A stretch of 64,000 nucleotides of DNA from Echria macrotheca. Its lineage: Eukaryota; Ascomycota; Sordariomycetes; Sordariales; Schizotheciaceae. Of the stretch, positions 24,907 through 37,100 are shown piece after piece; the first letter of the stretch is position 1; the number at the start of each line of letters is the position of its first letter. A program made the position numbers and the translations under genes. The DNA is taken from positions 310,001 to 374,000 of the forward strand of contig MU839845.1 in assembly GCA_030411725.1 (NCBI GenBank), in the 5' to 3' direction. Below the pieces are notes generated by a model, which made no database searches, was not told where the DNA came from, and saw nothing but the letters and a program-made list of their open reading frames with translations.

Positions 24907-27435
24907 ATCAAAATCCGCCTGCCTGGTTGCCCATCAGCCCGCCTGTATGCCCGCCCCCAACTCGACCAACCCCTGGTCTCGACCAAGTCTCCATACTACC
25001 CTCGAATAAGTTGTCTACGTACGTTGAGGTGTCAAAACCCCTGCAAAAACATAGGTGAGAGGTAAAAAGCGCAGCTGCGGCGAGGTGTGTGCAATTCTTC
25101 CATCTCCACCTGAGGAAGACGACCAGTTGGATGAAAGACCCGCATGTATGGACAACACATTCATACATTTTTTTCTTGTGTTGATTCCTTGCTCAGTAAG
25201 GCGGTGGTGGTGGTCAACGCGACCTGCGAATTGCATTGTGGGGGCCATTCTTGTCGGTCACTGTCGACCCCCCCCTTTTTCCCTCTTTCTCACGAGGCTG
25301 CCATCGTCAACACCAATGATGATAACCGGCACTATGAATGGCATACTTCCAGAAACAAAATGAAGGGGGAGAAAATGGTTCTACGTCACATATTATCCGG
25401 CTTTTAGAAACCGACTTACCAGAGACAGACAGGGTGCAAACCAGCTGGCAGAGAATGAATGACACAACTTTGTTTAGGAAGAGGTCATGTAGCAAGGTTG
25501 TAGCCAGCGTGCCAGCATAGCCCCCCCTTGACTTGCTCGCCGATGACTCTTCTTTTGTGCACCTCATGACATCGATGGCATGTTTCGCTCACCGGATTGC
25601 CGGCAACGAAGCAGTTTTTTGTCACTCCTTCTGGAAGGTGAACTGCCTGTTTCTCGGTGTGTGCAGAAGAATAGAAAGCCAAGAGAGGCACTGCGAATAA
25701 AATATGCCTAGAATACGAGTCCCATGATGCAAGCAATTCAACACCACAGGAGATGACATTGCTCTCCTGACCATTTTTCCCACCCATTTTTTTCTCTTTT
25801 CAATATGGGTTTCTATTGTGTATTTGGCCTTTTCTTGACTGCTGTCTGTTCCCGATCTCTTATTCTCCGGCTCTAGCTAGTCTTCATCCAGCAAGCCAGT
25901 CTAAACCTTATCGCGTGGCTTGACCAGGGATCTACAAGTCCCTGAACTTTCAAGGACTTCTTCACCTGAAAAGGATATTTGCACTGCCCTGACAGTACAT
26001 CATATGACGTGCTATTTCCCTCACCGTGTTCATCGTAAATTTGTTTGTCCCAGCACAAATGTTAATGTGCAACAAAGCAGACGAGCGGTTGACTCGCTCA
26101 GGCAGCGAAGAAGCAAAAGCCAGGGGACCGAGTGGCGCAAATGCCCGATCGATCTGAAGGATTCGGATCTCACTGAGGAAAAACGGAGGGGGTTGTGCTC
26201 TCCCCTGTCCCCTGTCCTAGCTGGCCCAGCAGGGGCGGTCTGGGGCGGGGCAGCAGCACAGGCAGCCCAGCCAGCCAGCTGGCAACCAAGATGATGAGCC
26301 CCTCCTCTTGATCCCATCGACTTACACGAAACCCGAGGGACAGTAGGACACTGACAACGACCAAACCTTTGGGGTCTGTTTTCCTTCTCTGCATATCTCT
26401 GTTAGAAAGGTCCAAGAAAAACAATTTCGCGATCAACGCGTTTGTTGTGCTGTCATCTCCCGCTGGCATGCGTCTTGCACAGTGCGTCATGACGAGGGGA
26501 GAGATAGAGAGGAAAAAAATTGGCAAAAGCAAACACGACTCGCGACTCGCGATCTGACCGCCGTATTCCGTAGTTACCGAGTACTGAAGCCCAACTCTAG
26601 CAGAGAAGAGTTTGCCAACTCCCCAAAAATCACTTCGCTGTCAAAAAAGCAGGCCGGTGACTTGGCTGCATAGCCCTCCTCCTCTTGAGCTGTCCATCTG
26701 CGCCTTGGACCTTGGAGCAGCAGCACAGACAGAAAGAAAAAAGGCAAGGCTGACGTGGGGCTGCTCTACCTAAAAGTTCGGCCCCATCTTCATCCATCCC
26801 CCGCCGTCCGCGGCAGTCGCGGAGCTGGCGGGCGGCGGATCGAGAACGAGGGGGGGGGTCGTAATCCGGGGGGCTGCATGGGGCCGTTGTTGGTCTCCCC
26901 CCTCATCGTTCGAGCATACACGCATTGCTGCCCATTGGCTCTCTCGCAATCTTTACGGACTGTGGAATCGAAGATTTTTAATGGGATTTGGTTTGTTGTA
27001 ATCCGTTCTCACGTTTACAGCCAGCCTGGGGACGAGTGGTTCGTCAATCCGCGGCTGCCGATTGGTGGCTGCATCGACCCGCCCGTTCTCGAACAGGTCT
27101 TGAGTACAGCAACGACAACCAGACGCTCCGAACTGGAAGCCAGATAGACGGGAATTCGAGATCCATCCCTTTTTCTTTTACTGTGACACAAACACGTCGA
27201 CGACGGGCAAAACTGAGGAAGGAGAACGGCAGCTGGGAGGTGGCTAAAGTCAGACCCACCAAGTGCCCCGAGCGTCGAGCTGTTGAGTTGCCCGTTCAAG
27301 CTGGATGCTTGTGGCCGCCCATCGAGGCAGCTGCAGAGCTAAAGCTTGCCAGCTCCCGCCCGGTTGGTTAACAACTTGTTACCCCGCCGCCAAAGTTGAT
27401 TGAAAAGGGGAAGCTGTCGACGAAGAGTGAGCTCA

Positions 27436-29163
27436 ATGCGGGGACCACATCTTGTCTCTAGAAGACCGCTGCTCTGTTGTCTCTCATCGTCGTCACCATT
27501 CAGCAGCTTCTGCAGCATCGCTTCTTCCTCGATAGCCGTCGTCCTCCGTAGTGGTCGCACGCCGGGCGGCTTTGTAGTAGGACGAGCTCATCAATCGTCG
27601 ATCGACAGGCCCAAGGCACCGTTGCACACATCGCCTTCTCTCCAGGCCGCAAAGATGGGACCCCCGCCCCAGTCGGCCACCGACTTCGTCGACTTCGTCA
27701 ACGCCTCGCCCACGCCCTACCATGCCGTCGCCTTGTCCGCGGGCTTGCTAGAGCGCGCCGGCTTCGCCAACATCAAGGAGCGCGACAGCTGGGCCGCCAC
27801 GGTGCGGCCCGGCGGCAAGTACTACCTCACGCGTAACGGCTCGACCATCGTGGCTTTTGCCGTCGGCGCCAAGTGGAAGCCCGGCAACCCCATCGGCATG
27901 ATTGGCGCCCACACCGACTCGCCGTGTCTGCGCATCAAGCCCGTCAGCCAAAAGTCGGGCTGCGGTTTCGTCCAGGTCGGCGTCGAGACGTACGGTGGCG
28001 GCATCTGGCACAGCTGGTTCGACCGCGATCTCAGCGTGGCCGGCCGCGTGCTCGTCCGCGATGGCGAGGGCAACTTCTCGCAGAAACTTGTGAAAGTCGA
28101 CCGCCCGCTCGTGCGCATCCCCACGCTGGCCATCCACCTGCACCGGGAGCCCAACTTCAACCCGAACAAGGAGGACGAGATGCTTCCCATTGCCGGCCTG
28201 GTGGCGAACGAGCTCAACCGGGGCAGCGGCGAGGACGTGACGAAAGCCGAGGAGACCGAGGGAGAGTTCAAGCCGCTCAAGGCCATGACGGAGCGCCACC
28301 ACCCGCATCTTATTGAGATCATAGCCGAGCACGCCGGCGTCGAGCCGGCCCAGGTGGTCGACTTTGAGCTGGTGCTCTACGACACGCAAAAGTCGTGCCT
28401 CGGCGGTTTCAACAATGAATTCATCTTCTCTCCGCGCCTCGACAACCTGAACATGACGTACTGCAGCATCATGGGCCTGATCGCGTCAGTCGAGTCGAGC
28501 AGCCTCGAGTCGGAGACAAGCATTCGTCTCGTTGCCTGCTTCGACCATGAGGAAATCGGCTCCACGTCTGCCCAGGGCGCCGACTCCAACTTGTTGCCAG
28601 CCGTTCTCCGTCGCCTGTCGGTCATCCCTGCTGCTGCTGCTGCTGCTGCCTCGGGCTCATCTTCTGCCTCCTCAGACGACAGCAACACGTCGTACGAGCA
28701 TATCAGCTCGACAGACGCGTCGTCGACGGCCTTTGAGCAAACCCTCAGCACTTCTTTCCTGGTGTCGGCCGACATGGCGCATAGCGTGCACCCTAACTAC
28801 GCTGGCAAGTACGAATCCAACCACCGGCCCGAGATGAACAAGGGCACCGTCATCAAGATCAATGCGAACCAGCGCTACGCCACCAACTCGCCGGGCATCG
28901 TGCTGCTGCAGGAAGCCGCCCGCCTCGCGCAGGTGCCGCTGCAGCTGTTCGTGGTCAAGAACGACTCGCCCTGCGGATCTACCATCGGTCCGATGCTCAG
29001 CGCCAAGATGGGCGTGCGCACTCTGGATCTAGGCAATCCGCAGCTGAGTATGCATTCGATCCGCGAGACGGCGGGCAGTCATGATGTTGAGCATGCTATT
29101 CGGCTGTTTGAGAGTTTTTTGAGTAGTTATGGCGAGTTGGAGGGGAAGATTATCGTGGATTAA
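27436..29163 (+). CDS. Aspartyl aminopeptidase, peptidase family M18
   Basis: A single exon. From the first in-frame ATG at 27436 the product has 575 residues; a second ATG at 27655 would give 502, close to yeast Ape4 (490) and mammalian DNPEP (about 475). M18 motifs are all present: AHTDSPCLRIKP (first metal His and Asp), FIFSPRLDNL, CFDHEEIGS (Glu pair), SADMAHSVHPNY and the late LSMHSIRE His. These are the ligands of a co-catalytic zinc pair that removes N-terminal Asp or Glu. A Ser/Ala-rich insert (about eight Ala, then SGSSSASSDDS) lies between the DHEEIGS and DMAHS blocks. The 73-residue extension before the second ATG is rich in Arg and Ser and nearly free of acidic residues, resembling a mitochondrial presequence. 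No intron is needed. Family assignment is firm; the start is open. Confidence 0.93.
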   Translation: MRGPHLVSRRPLLCCLSSSSPFSSFCSIASSSIAVVLRSGRTPGGFVVGRAHQSSIDRPKAPLHTSPSLQAAKMGPPPQSATDFVDFVNASPTPYHAVALSAGLLERAGFANIKERDSWAATVRPGGKYYLTRNGSTIVAFAVGAKWKPGNPIGMIGAHTDSPCLRIKPVSQKSGCGFVQVGVETYGGGIWHSWFDRDLSVAGRVLVRDGEGNFSQKLVKVDRPLVRIPTLAIHLHREPNFNPNKEDEMLPIAGLVANELNRGSGEDVTKAEETEGEFKPLKAMTERHHPHLIEIIAEHAGVEPAQVVDFELVLYDTQKSCLGGFNNEFIFSPRLDNLNMTYCSIMGLIASVESSSLESETSIRLVACFDHEEIGSTSAQGADSNLLPAVLRRLSVIPAAAAAAASGSSSASSDDSNTSYEHISSTDASSTAFEQTLSTSFLVSADMAHSVHPNYAGKYESNHRPEMNKGTVIKINANQRYATNSPGIVLLQEAARLAQVPLQLFVVKNDSPCGSTIGPMLSAKMGVRTLDLGNPQLSMHSIRETAGSHDVEHAIRLFESFLSSYGELEGKIIVD

Positions 29164-30352
29164 GTCTGAGTGAAGGTCTCTTGGGGGATTAAAACTGACC
29201 TGATCCTATTGGTGAAGAAGACTGGCTACTTGGGTATCTCACAAAGTATGGGTTCCTCGGGGTGTCGTATCCGAGTTAGAGTGGCTACGGGCTGCTGGCT
29301 GGCTGGCTGGGGGGGTATTTGTGAATAAGTGATTACGGAGTAGTCTGCCGGGCATAGGCTGGGCATGATAGGAAGGGGGTTGTATATGCTAGTTTGCTAG
29401 TTCCTAGGTCTAGGACAGTACGAGTAATACACATATTTTTGGATTCAGGGCATGTCCGTGTCCCTGTCGTTGATGATATTGCGTGGCTCGACTCATCGAA
29501 CGGGAGGGGAGGTATATATCAAAGCTAACCTAGGTAGTCTCCAGGATGGGCTGGATGGATGGATGGATGTATGGCTCCTGACTGACTGAACTGGACTGGA
29601 CTAGTTCTACTTCGAGTTCTACCACTCAGGCCAAGCAGGAAATTTGTTCTTGGTACAGTGTATCTGTTTGTTACACGTCGAACCATGGACCTTCATGGTC
29701 TGTCTCCCTGTGTACAATACAGTACGTACGTCGTCTGGAACTAGTTGAAAGTAGACTCTAAACCGCAAAAGCAATACGACTAGGTGGTGATTGCCTTTAC
29801 TCATTCCCGAGTGAGTATTCCGTACTTGGGTACTTAGGTAGGTATCTAAAATTTGTCTAAAAGCGAATGGCGATGTGGGATGTGAAAAACGTGGAATGGG
29901 AATGGGAATAGGTGGTGACTGCCCGAGTTCCTAGATAAGCGCTGCTGTATGTTTAAAAGATACCTACACACCTCCGGTACTGTGGTGTAGACCTTCTCTA
30001 GGTAGGTAGTTACTGTCTACGTGCAGACGTGAGCACTATCCATGTATACTGCATACCCTCCACGGGAAAACATGCTACGATAACAAGGTCAGAGGCCGGT
30101 ATCAGCCGAGGCCATGACACAACCATTTGATTACTGTCAGCGGTTTGCACCCTCTGAACATCCAACAGCCATGGAAGAAATTATTGAAACGGTTATATAA
30201 ACTCGAGTCTAAACTGCCAATATAACCCGTCTTGTCTCTGTATAGCAATCTGCCACCCGCTCCAATGCAGCTGTAGATAATGCATACCGCCAACGCCAAT
30301 GCTAGTGCTACCCGCATATATGCCATTCCGAAAGCGCCGCAAAAAATGATAA
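29164..30352. other. Convergent intergenic region with short repeats
   Basis: This lies between the 3' ends of the aminopeptidase and CLC genes. It contains GGCT repeats (29297-29310), GGAT repeats (29552-29568) and three CCTAGGTAG-type motifs (about 29526-29538, 29831-29846, 29998-30013). No gene seen. Confidence 0.6.
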
Positions 30353-33208
30353 TCACATCGTCCCCTCCTTCTCCTCTAGCTCGCGAATATACTTTACAAA
30401 TGTCTTCTTGTGCGTCTGTGATCGTTAGCTGTGCACTGCTCACAGGCCCCAAAAAAACTTACCATGCCGGCATATCGTCCGTCCCGGAGCACGCAGATAT
30501 ACCGCAGACCAAGCTTGACAAAACACTCATACACCAGATCCATGGGCGACCGAATGTCCAGGGCAACGGGTGCCTGTACTCGTCAGAATATCATCCCAAA
30601 GGTAGAACAGAGAACATACTGGATCAATAAAGGGAGTAAAGTCGCTGGGGTCGGGCAGCCCATCGTCCGAATCGTCAATGCTAGGGACGTTGGCCATCAG
30701 ACACATGCTGGAACCTTCATCGGGCAGGTTGTCCAAGGCGTATTCCAGATCCGGCGCAGGAATCAACCCAACTAAGATCTCGTCCCGGACGATGGGTAGA
30801 CCTCCATCAAGCTCACCAGCCTTGTGTAGGTACTCTAGCTTGGTACGAAGACTTGACGCAGGAACAACTGGCGAGTTCGTGATGTCGATGATTCGCTCCT
30901 TGCGAACCCTCGGCACAATATCGGCCAGATCAGATGTGAAGATGGGCTTGTGCTTGTTATTGAGGAAGGGATACGAGTTCATTTCCGTGAGGAGGTCCTG
31001 CCACTGTTAGAAAAACTCACTTTCGTTTCCGAGATGCTTACATAGATGCTGAGAGGCTCGATGGCGTCGGCCGTCCACTTGGCGATCAGAATGGCGAGTG
31101 AGAAGGGCAGGACGTAGTCGAGACTACCCGTCAACTCGAACAAGATGACTGCCAATGTGACCGAGAGACGCGTAACACCGCACATGGTGGAACCGGCAGC
31201 AATAAGCCCGTATACACCCGGCTGGATGCATGTCTGGGGCGACATCTTAGCACAGTTATCCCAGATCCCCCAGGCCGGGAACGCCATGACGGCCCATTGA
31301 ACGCAGTGACCGATCAGACGTCCCATGAGACCGCCGACGACCATGGAAGGAACATAGATACCGGCGGGGACCTTGATACCAAAGGTAATAATCGTCAAAA
31401 AGCCCTTGATGAGAAACGCAGCAAAGAGACTAAGAAGCGCTGGTGGGATCTCGTTGATCGTATCGGGACAGATGCCCAAGTCTTCCAAGTTCTGGTCTCG
31501 GTCATCGCAGGGCGCTGCCAAATTGTACAGAAGCTTCGCAACAGGGAGCTTCGTGAACACGTTCCAATACCCCACCACACCCGTGACGAAAGCCACGAGC
31601 ACAACTTCCACAAGAGGATACCTCTTGATGGCGGGGATCTTGCGGAACGTCTTTGCCCAGTGTCGTGATGCCTTGATGAACAGCGCACCGGCGGCGCCTC
31701 CAAGAACACCAACTAGAATGAAGCTTCCTAGTTCAAAGTATTCCCAGTCCACGACGTACTTGACCTGGAACATGACGATCTTGTGAGTTCCATATGGATT
31801 CAGAAACTTGAGCGTCAGGGCGGCTGTGATGCAGCAAAAGAAAGTGCGGAAGAGTGTCTTGGCCGGGAAGAAGTAGGCCACCTCTTCGAGCCCAAACAGA
31901 ACTCCTCCCAGGGGCGCACCAAATGCCACGGCGACACCTGCTGCTGCTGCGGCCGAGAGAACCTCGCGTCGCTTGGCATCGTTTCGATCATATTTCGAGA
32001 ACATACGGCAGGCAATATTGCCGACGCATGAGGCGATATGGACGTAAGGGCCCTCCTTTCCGAGACTCAGGCCAGAAGCCACACTCAGTACCAGTCCCAA
32101 GGATTTAATAATGAGAGTCTTCAGACCCAAGAAGCCGTGCAACACGAAACCGCTCAAGATGACGCGGACCTCGGCGACACCGCTTCCGGCAGCCGAGTAA
32201 TAGATCATGGGAGGGTTACCGGCCCCCTCGATGATCTGCCGGGGGCTGGTAGCCTCATCCGTGTCGTTATCCCGAACAGGAGCAGCCGCGAGGTTCTCAT
32301 CCAGAGTCGACAGTCTATATGCCGATGGGACCACCGTCTTGGTGGTCAATGTCAGCAAGCAGGAAAGACTAGCCAGCGCTATGACTCCACAAATGTAGGC
32401 GGCATAGTCGGTCCACTTTTGTCCGAACGGAATGCCATTGAGAACCTCGCCCCAGTCCCGCCAGTCGGTGCAAGGGCCATGAGGACAGCATCTCTGCAGA
32501 ATGTTAGTATGGAGCTCATATAAGCGGAAATATGCATACCTTCTCACTGAGATACCAGTGTCTCGCGCAGTACCCATCCTTGTAGTCAAAGGCCGTGGCT
32601 TCGGTAACATTCACACAGTAGGCCAAAACGGCCACGATGAAGCCCACACAGGCGCTGAGGATCCAGCCCTGAGCACCGTCCCACAGCACATAGATACGGC
32701 CCCAGAAGTCCTTGCGGCTTCTGAGAGCCTTGACGCGGTAGGCATCGGCGATACTATCGTGGACCCAGTCGGTAGAGGTGAACTGATCGTACCAAACGCG
32801 GTCGTCTGGAAACAGGGAGCCCTTGGACTCAGCCATGGACGCCTCCTGGCGATCAGCCAAGGCGTGGATGAGCCGCTGGCCCCATGAGCCGGCCCGGCTG
32901 TGGTGACGAGTACTCCGGACGCTATCGGCGTAGCTCTGGTTTCTCGACAGGAGGGGGGCTCTGGGGGAGTCGTGGGCGCTGGAAATGCGGATTCGGGACC
33001 TCGACGAGGTCAGGAGCGGCGACCGCTCATCGGGCACGTCGGGATTCGACGGTCGTCTGCTCATGTTTCGCGGTATACGTCGGAAACTGGTGGGAGACGG
33101 CGGACCAGAGAGGTAGTTGGAGGGCCCCTCGTCAGGATCTTGTAGAGCTGGGTCGCCCGCCTCGGCCGTGTTATCGCGCTGGCGAGGCGCATGTCTCCTT
33201 CCGGGCAT
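30353..33208 (-). CDS. CLC-type chloride/proton exchanger
   Basis: Five exons: 33208-32540, 32493-31042, 30997-30620, 30573-30463 and 30415-30353. All four introns are 43-47 nt and phase 0. The product is 890 residues. About 180 residues of cytosolic N-terminus precede the CLC membrane domain, which carries GSGVAEVRVILSGF (about 326), GKEGPYVH (about 368; its Glu370 is the gating glutamate) and FGLEEVAYFF (about 425; a glutamate here is the proton glutamate of exchangers). A GIYVPSMVVGGLMGR segment and FELTGSLDYVLPF follow. After residue 708 come two CBS repeats, the last encoded by the small exons. Both glutamates argue for Cl-/H+ exchange in an endomembrane compartment, as for yeast Gef1. 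The usual GSGIP is GSGVA here, which I associate with a separate fungal CLC subgroup. Confidence 0.93.
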
Positions 33209-34129
33209 TTCGAGCAGCTATTACGTAGGGGGGAACAAGGGGAGCGCAGGTAGTCGCGGGGGAAGAGGGGCGTTGGGAGGGTGGGAGCGAGGGTCGAAGT
33301 CGAGTAAACATAAGAGCAAACGGCGAAATCAGAAGCGAGAGAAGGCGCGTCGTGTGTGCTCCATGAATGGAGGCGCCGAACAGGAAACTTGCAACCAAAA
33401 ATTTGCAAAGAAAGGCTACAACCGACAGCGATGGCCGCAGTTGGACTGCGTCGAGCTGGTCTTGAGACCAGGAAGAGGCGGACACCACCAGACCGAAGGA
33501 GCAGGGAAAGTGGCTCATCCAAGTCTTGGGATTCACGGGATTGTGGTGGAGGGCACCACAGCAGCCCCGGCACGGCATCCACTGCTGACCACACGTGCCC
33601 ACTCGCTGTCTCAGGCCTGAGAAGTGCTTGGTTGCTTGGCATCCTCGCACCTCCCTGACCGAGCAGCAGCACTGTCAGATGCTCCCGCCTGCGCTTCAAA
33701 ATTCCTAGTCTGCGAGTTGACTGCTCAGCTAGTACTCGGCAACGCAGTTACTACTCGGCAAATTCGTTCGATACGACGCGAGGGAATTCCACTCAAGTCA
33801 AGTGTAATCCTCGCACAACAGCAACAGCCCAGCATCGCGCATTCCGGATCTCGGAGCCGTGTGAGTAAGTTTACAGTAGTTAATGGTGTCATTGTGGACC
33901 GCGGCATCCAGGTTCCAATTACAGGCCTGTTTTCCTGGGGTACTGCTGCAACCGCACCTGTCGCTGCACGCCGTCCGAGACAAGGTCACGTCAATCTGTG
34001 AAGTTGCAGCAGCAAGCAGCTTCAGCCAACGGGTCGGCACTGCACAGCTGCCCCCACATCCAGCAATTCCGGGGAAGCACAACCACCGGCGAATCCGGCA
34101 CGGGATCCCATCATCATGAGGCCGTAGTC
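33209..34129. promoter_or_regulatory. Divergent promoter region between the CLC and NRDE2 genes
   Basis: A 921 bp head-to-head interval that must hold both promoters and 5'UTRs. A minimal upstream ORF (ATG AGG CCG TAG, 34116-34127) ends two bases before the NRDE2 ATG. No TATA box stands out and no gene was recognised. Confidence 0.5.
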
Positions 34130-37100
34130 ATGTCATCGAGAGAGTCGAGCCACGGGGAGAAGAAGCGCACAGTCCCCAAATTTACATCCTTCAAGCCCAA
34201 ACCTGCTGAACCGGACCCTCAGCCGAAATCCGACAGGGACGAGAAAACCTCCAGCCAGAGGTCCCGTCATCGCGACAGACGCCAAGATCATGAACACCTT
34301 GTTGAGCATGAAAGAGACAAAGAACGCCCCCGCCAGGATGTGCCCCGCGCTGACCACAAGGTCACCACCCAAGCCGCCCCAAAGTCGAGCAACGATGTAT
34401 GGTTTATCGACAAGAGAGGGGACCCTCTGATTCTGCGATATGGGTCGAATGATCGCGGAAAGGTCCCGTCCTACTACCGTTTCGGCGCGGGTAAGCTTCT
34501 CGGCTCACCCAGCCCCTTTTCACTCCATCGCGATGGCGCCAGAGAAGAATTCACCATCCGGAACTACAGCCGTGAGGGAGCTTCTGTCTTTCGTGACAGG
34601 AACGCCATGCTAGCTGCTGCCAGTCGATGGCAGAAAGCCAAGCGCATCCGTCCGTCTTCGGACGCTGGCGCCTTGCCAACGGCATCCGACGACTTTATCT
34701 CGTTGGAACCCCCGAGGAAGCGGAGACGAGAGGATCACGGCCCGACCTCGGTTCCCGAGTACAGGTCAATCTACCGAAAACTTGAGGAGGCCGAACCTGA
34801 TAGTGATGACTCGAGCGAATCCGGCGAGGAACATGCGGCTCCTGAGATGAGCAGCAGCAAGAAACGATCCATCGAACTCTCCCGTCAAGTCAGGGACAGC
34901 CCGGCAGAGATTCCGGCCTGGCTGGAGCTCATCGGACTACAAGATGTGCTGTTCAGGGAGAACCAAGGCGGTAATTCCTCCCCAGCCGGACAACTGACAA
35001 CCGTCGACGAGGCCAGGGGGCTCGCAGGGCTGAAGCTTTCGCTCTACGAGGAGGCGTTGCCTCATGCAAGTCAGTCCAAAGACCAGGAGGAGCTATTCAA
35101 GGGCCTCATGCGCGAAGGCTCTCGAGTTTGGGACGCAAAAACCTTGTCGAAGCGATGGGATGAGGTCAGCAAGAGCCACAAGGACAGCTTCACTCTCTGG
35201 GTGGCGCGTCTCAATTTCGAGCTCTCAAAGGTGGCCACCTGCAACTACGAGGACCTCAAGGGCTTCCTGACAGATAAGCTTAGATATCTGAGTGAAGCAC
35301 TACGAAAAGCCTGCCTATCAGGCCAGGGAGAAGCAAACCAGCTGGGTGTACTGTGTGACCAGCTGGCCTACGTTGTATTGCGACTTACTCGGTTTCTACA
35401 CAACACAGGCTATGCCGAGTTAGGGGTTGCCGTCTGGCAGGCGATACTAGAATTGGCCTTTTGTCGGCCGGCACGATTCCTGATAGCTGATGACGGCTTC
35501 GAATCATCATTCAGCCATTTCTGGGAGAGCGAGGTTCCTCGCATCGGCGAAGACGGCGCAAAGGGATGGTCTTCCTTTGCCGACGCAAACGACGCTCCGG
35601 AGCCGCCAGAACCAAAAGCAAGTCAGTCTGGTGAAGCGCCGCAGACAAGAGATGTGTTCAAGGCGTGGGCTATCACAGAGAGGCAGACAACGGCGAGAAG
35701 TCGCATGCCAGCCCGTACGTTGGACGAAGGATCAGAGGATGATCCATATAGGGTAGTGATGTTCTCCGACATCAAGGATTTCATGGTTCTCGTGCCGGCG
35801 ACGGCCATCCCGCAGGTTGGTCCCCGGCTCGTGGATGCGTTTCTCTTGTTCTGCGGATTCCCAACGGCCGGTCTATCAAGCGGTCTCGTACAGGCGGCGC
35901 AGCATGACCCTTTCGTTGCTGGACGAAGCAAGGCCTTCGAGGCTGCTATCACCGGCAAGGCCGCTCCCGCTGCTGGCGACCAAACGACGAGGGCGCCGGA
36001 CTTTCAACAGCAGGGAGGTAGCATGGCGCTCTGTCAAGATGTGTTGTTTCCGGGCGACAACTGGTTTCACTATATCAACCGGAGAAGCGGCGGTGATAGG
36101 TCCGAAGAAGATCTGGTCGACGTCTCCTGGGTGATTGGCACCTTGAGATATCTCGTCCACCAATGCGGGCTGGAAGGCCTGGCAGAATATTATCTGGCAA
36201 TGGAGTGGCTTAGCGACCCCAAGGGCGCAAGAAAGGTTGCCAAGGGTCTCCTCAAACAGTTCTCGTCAAACATCAAGCTCTACAGCGCCTATGCCCGAAT
36301 TGAATGGGTGAATGGAAACCTGGACGTCTCGGAGAAGGTCATGTCTGCGGCCACGAGTCAGGGGCTGGTAAGTCTTCACTATTTACCATGAATGTTGCGG
36401 AAAGCTGACCACGAAAAAAAGTCATCAGCATCTACCGACGGCCAGCTGCTATGGAATACCTGGTCGTGGATCCATCTCGAATCAGGTCACAAGCAGGCCG
36501 CACTCTCCAGACTTTGCTCCTCGGTAGATAACACTCTCGGAGACTCGTCTCCATCACCAGCCCTGCTTCTGAAGGCCAAATCCCACTTTTCTACCACCAG
36601 GGACTACGCCTTGTCATCCAGACAGCTAGAGAAAGCCATCCAATTCGCAGAGAGCCTAGCCCTGCTCGAATACCTTGCTGCTGACGAACTTTCTGGGCTA
36701 GCGTCCGAGTCCCAGGGTAACATCTCCGCCTCACTTGCTAGCATCCACAAGTTTTTTGAGGAGCTCACCTCTCACAACCTGGCCTTTTCTCCGTTCCACG
36801 ACCGTATCCTCCAGACAGCCGCTCACCTACTCTACTACCACGCCACGCACGGGTACGTTTCCCTCCCTTACCTCTCTCTATAACGAACTAACCGATAAAC
36901 AGACCATATAAACCATCCACCCTCCGCACCCACCTCCAGAGGCTTACCACCCTCTCCCCGCAAAACACCATCCTCCTAACCCTCTGGACCTGGTCCTCCT
37001 CCTCCTCGCCGTCATCCCTCCTAAACGACCCGCTCCGCACCCACCTCCACAACCTCCCCACCCCATCCCTAAGCACCCATCTGCTATCCATCTCCCACGA

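Larger units (their letters stand above)
15367..27435. other. 12 kb divergent interval without a credible protein gene
   Basis: This lies between the 5' end of MED15 (leaving left) and the aminopeptidase gene (leaving right). Many frames are open for 60-210 codons, but they overlap in three or more frames at once, are rich in Arg/Ser/Pro/Leu and show no recognisable domain, so they look like the by-product of GC-rich sequence. Short CT/GA, CA and AAG runs are frequent (18535-18551, 21943-21961, 23102-23117). Copies of the CCTAGGTAGGTA-type motif occur at 21188-21213, 21428-21450, 24605-24617 and 24671-24688, with three CCTAGGCA units at 24881-24906. The ends must hold the two promoters and 5'UTRs. 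Non-coding transcripts or a gene of small exons cannot be excluded. Confidence 0.6.

Noticed and set aside
27748..28389. A 213-codon antisense frame in the aminopeptidase gene
   Set aside because: It mirrors the GC-rich third positions of a well-supported M18 gene and has no features of its own.
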